Below are positions 43,256 through 43,264 of a stretch of DNA of 43,264 bases, piece by piece; positions within the stretch are counted from its first letter, which is position 1, and every line of letters begins with the position of its first letter. The position numbers were made by a program, and so were the translations under genes. Origin of the DNA: Candidatus Stoquefichus massiliensis AP9 (GTDB lineage: Bacteria; Bacillota_I; Bacilli_A; Erysipelotrichales; Coprobacillaceae); the NCBI RefSeq assembly GCF_000455285.1, contig NZ_HG005288.1, positions 249,766 to 293,029 on the forward strand, in the 5' to 3' direction. The notes below the pieces were generated by a model. It ran no database searches and was not told the origin of the DNA. It saw nothing but the letters and a program-made list of their open reading frames with translations.

Positions 43256-43264
43256 AAGATAAAC

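Noticed and set aside
1-43264. CRISPR arrays, rRNA and tRNA genes
   Set aside because: No regularly spaced repeats and no recognisable tRNA or rRNA sequence on either strand.

Overview
The window looks like chromosome of a low-GC, endospore-forming Firmicute. The spore protease gpr, the MEP isoprenoid genes ispG and ispH, a yqfQ/DEAD-box helicase/nfo/ispH neighbourhood like that of Bacillus, very AT-rich sequence and Rpn-type transposase-like nucleases fit a gut Erysipelotrichales or Coprobacillus-like organism. That assignment is inference from gene content, not from a database search.

Positions 1-20,000 are accessory. An interrupted tyrosine recombinase (1-758) and an unrecognised gene (1076-1900) lie beside an IS1202-like insertion sequence (2260-3811) with a perfect 27-bp target duplication. 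A roughly 13-kb capsule or exopolysaccharide cluster on the minus strand follows, read from 17186 down to 3848. It encodes a DegT/StrS aminotransferase, an initiating sugar-phosphate transferase, a GNAT acetyltransferase, an FAD oxidoreductase, four glycosyltransferases, a Gfo/Idh oxidoreductase, a CapE-like dehydratase/epimerase, a CapF-like reductase lacking the cupin domain, an EpsG/Wzy-type polymerase and a Wzx flippase. A 297-bp internal deletion derivative of an IS1595-like element (5440-5736) sits between polymerase and flippase.

The main discovery is upstream of this cluster. Two overlapping NusG-like (LoaP-type) antiterminator genes (18333-17336) come first and are followed by a 150-nt leader with two hairpins, one an intrinsic terminator. 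Directly upstream of the NusG pair is a 1.2-kb invertible-looking segment (18357-19594). It has 20-bp inverted repeats, each a tyrosine-recombinase core of arm, 7-bp spacer and arm. Between them are a complete tyrosine recombinase gene, its terminator and one strong outward-facing promoter. In the orientation given, the promoter points away from the capsule genes and into a terminator just outside the repeat, so the locus is drawn OFF. Inversion would place the promoter about 45 nt upstream of the first NusG-like gene. This suggests a two-layer control: DNA inversion switches the antiterminators, which then let transcription pass the terminator into the capsule genes.

Positions 20,000-43,264 are mostly core genes: gpr, rpsT, pepF, ispG, an ABC transporter with a GntR regulator, nfo, a DEAD-box helicase, yqfQ, a MutS-like ATPase with a MerR regulator, ispH, a MATE transporter and a GH25 lysozyme with three SH3 repeats. 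There is also a sigma-factor/membrane-protein operon with two paralogous membrane proteins. Several genes are decaying: two Rpn-type nucleases (one amber stop, one frameshift), a HAD phosphatase with a one-base slip in an A tract, and a truncated chimeric sigma-factor remnant.
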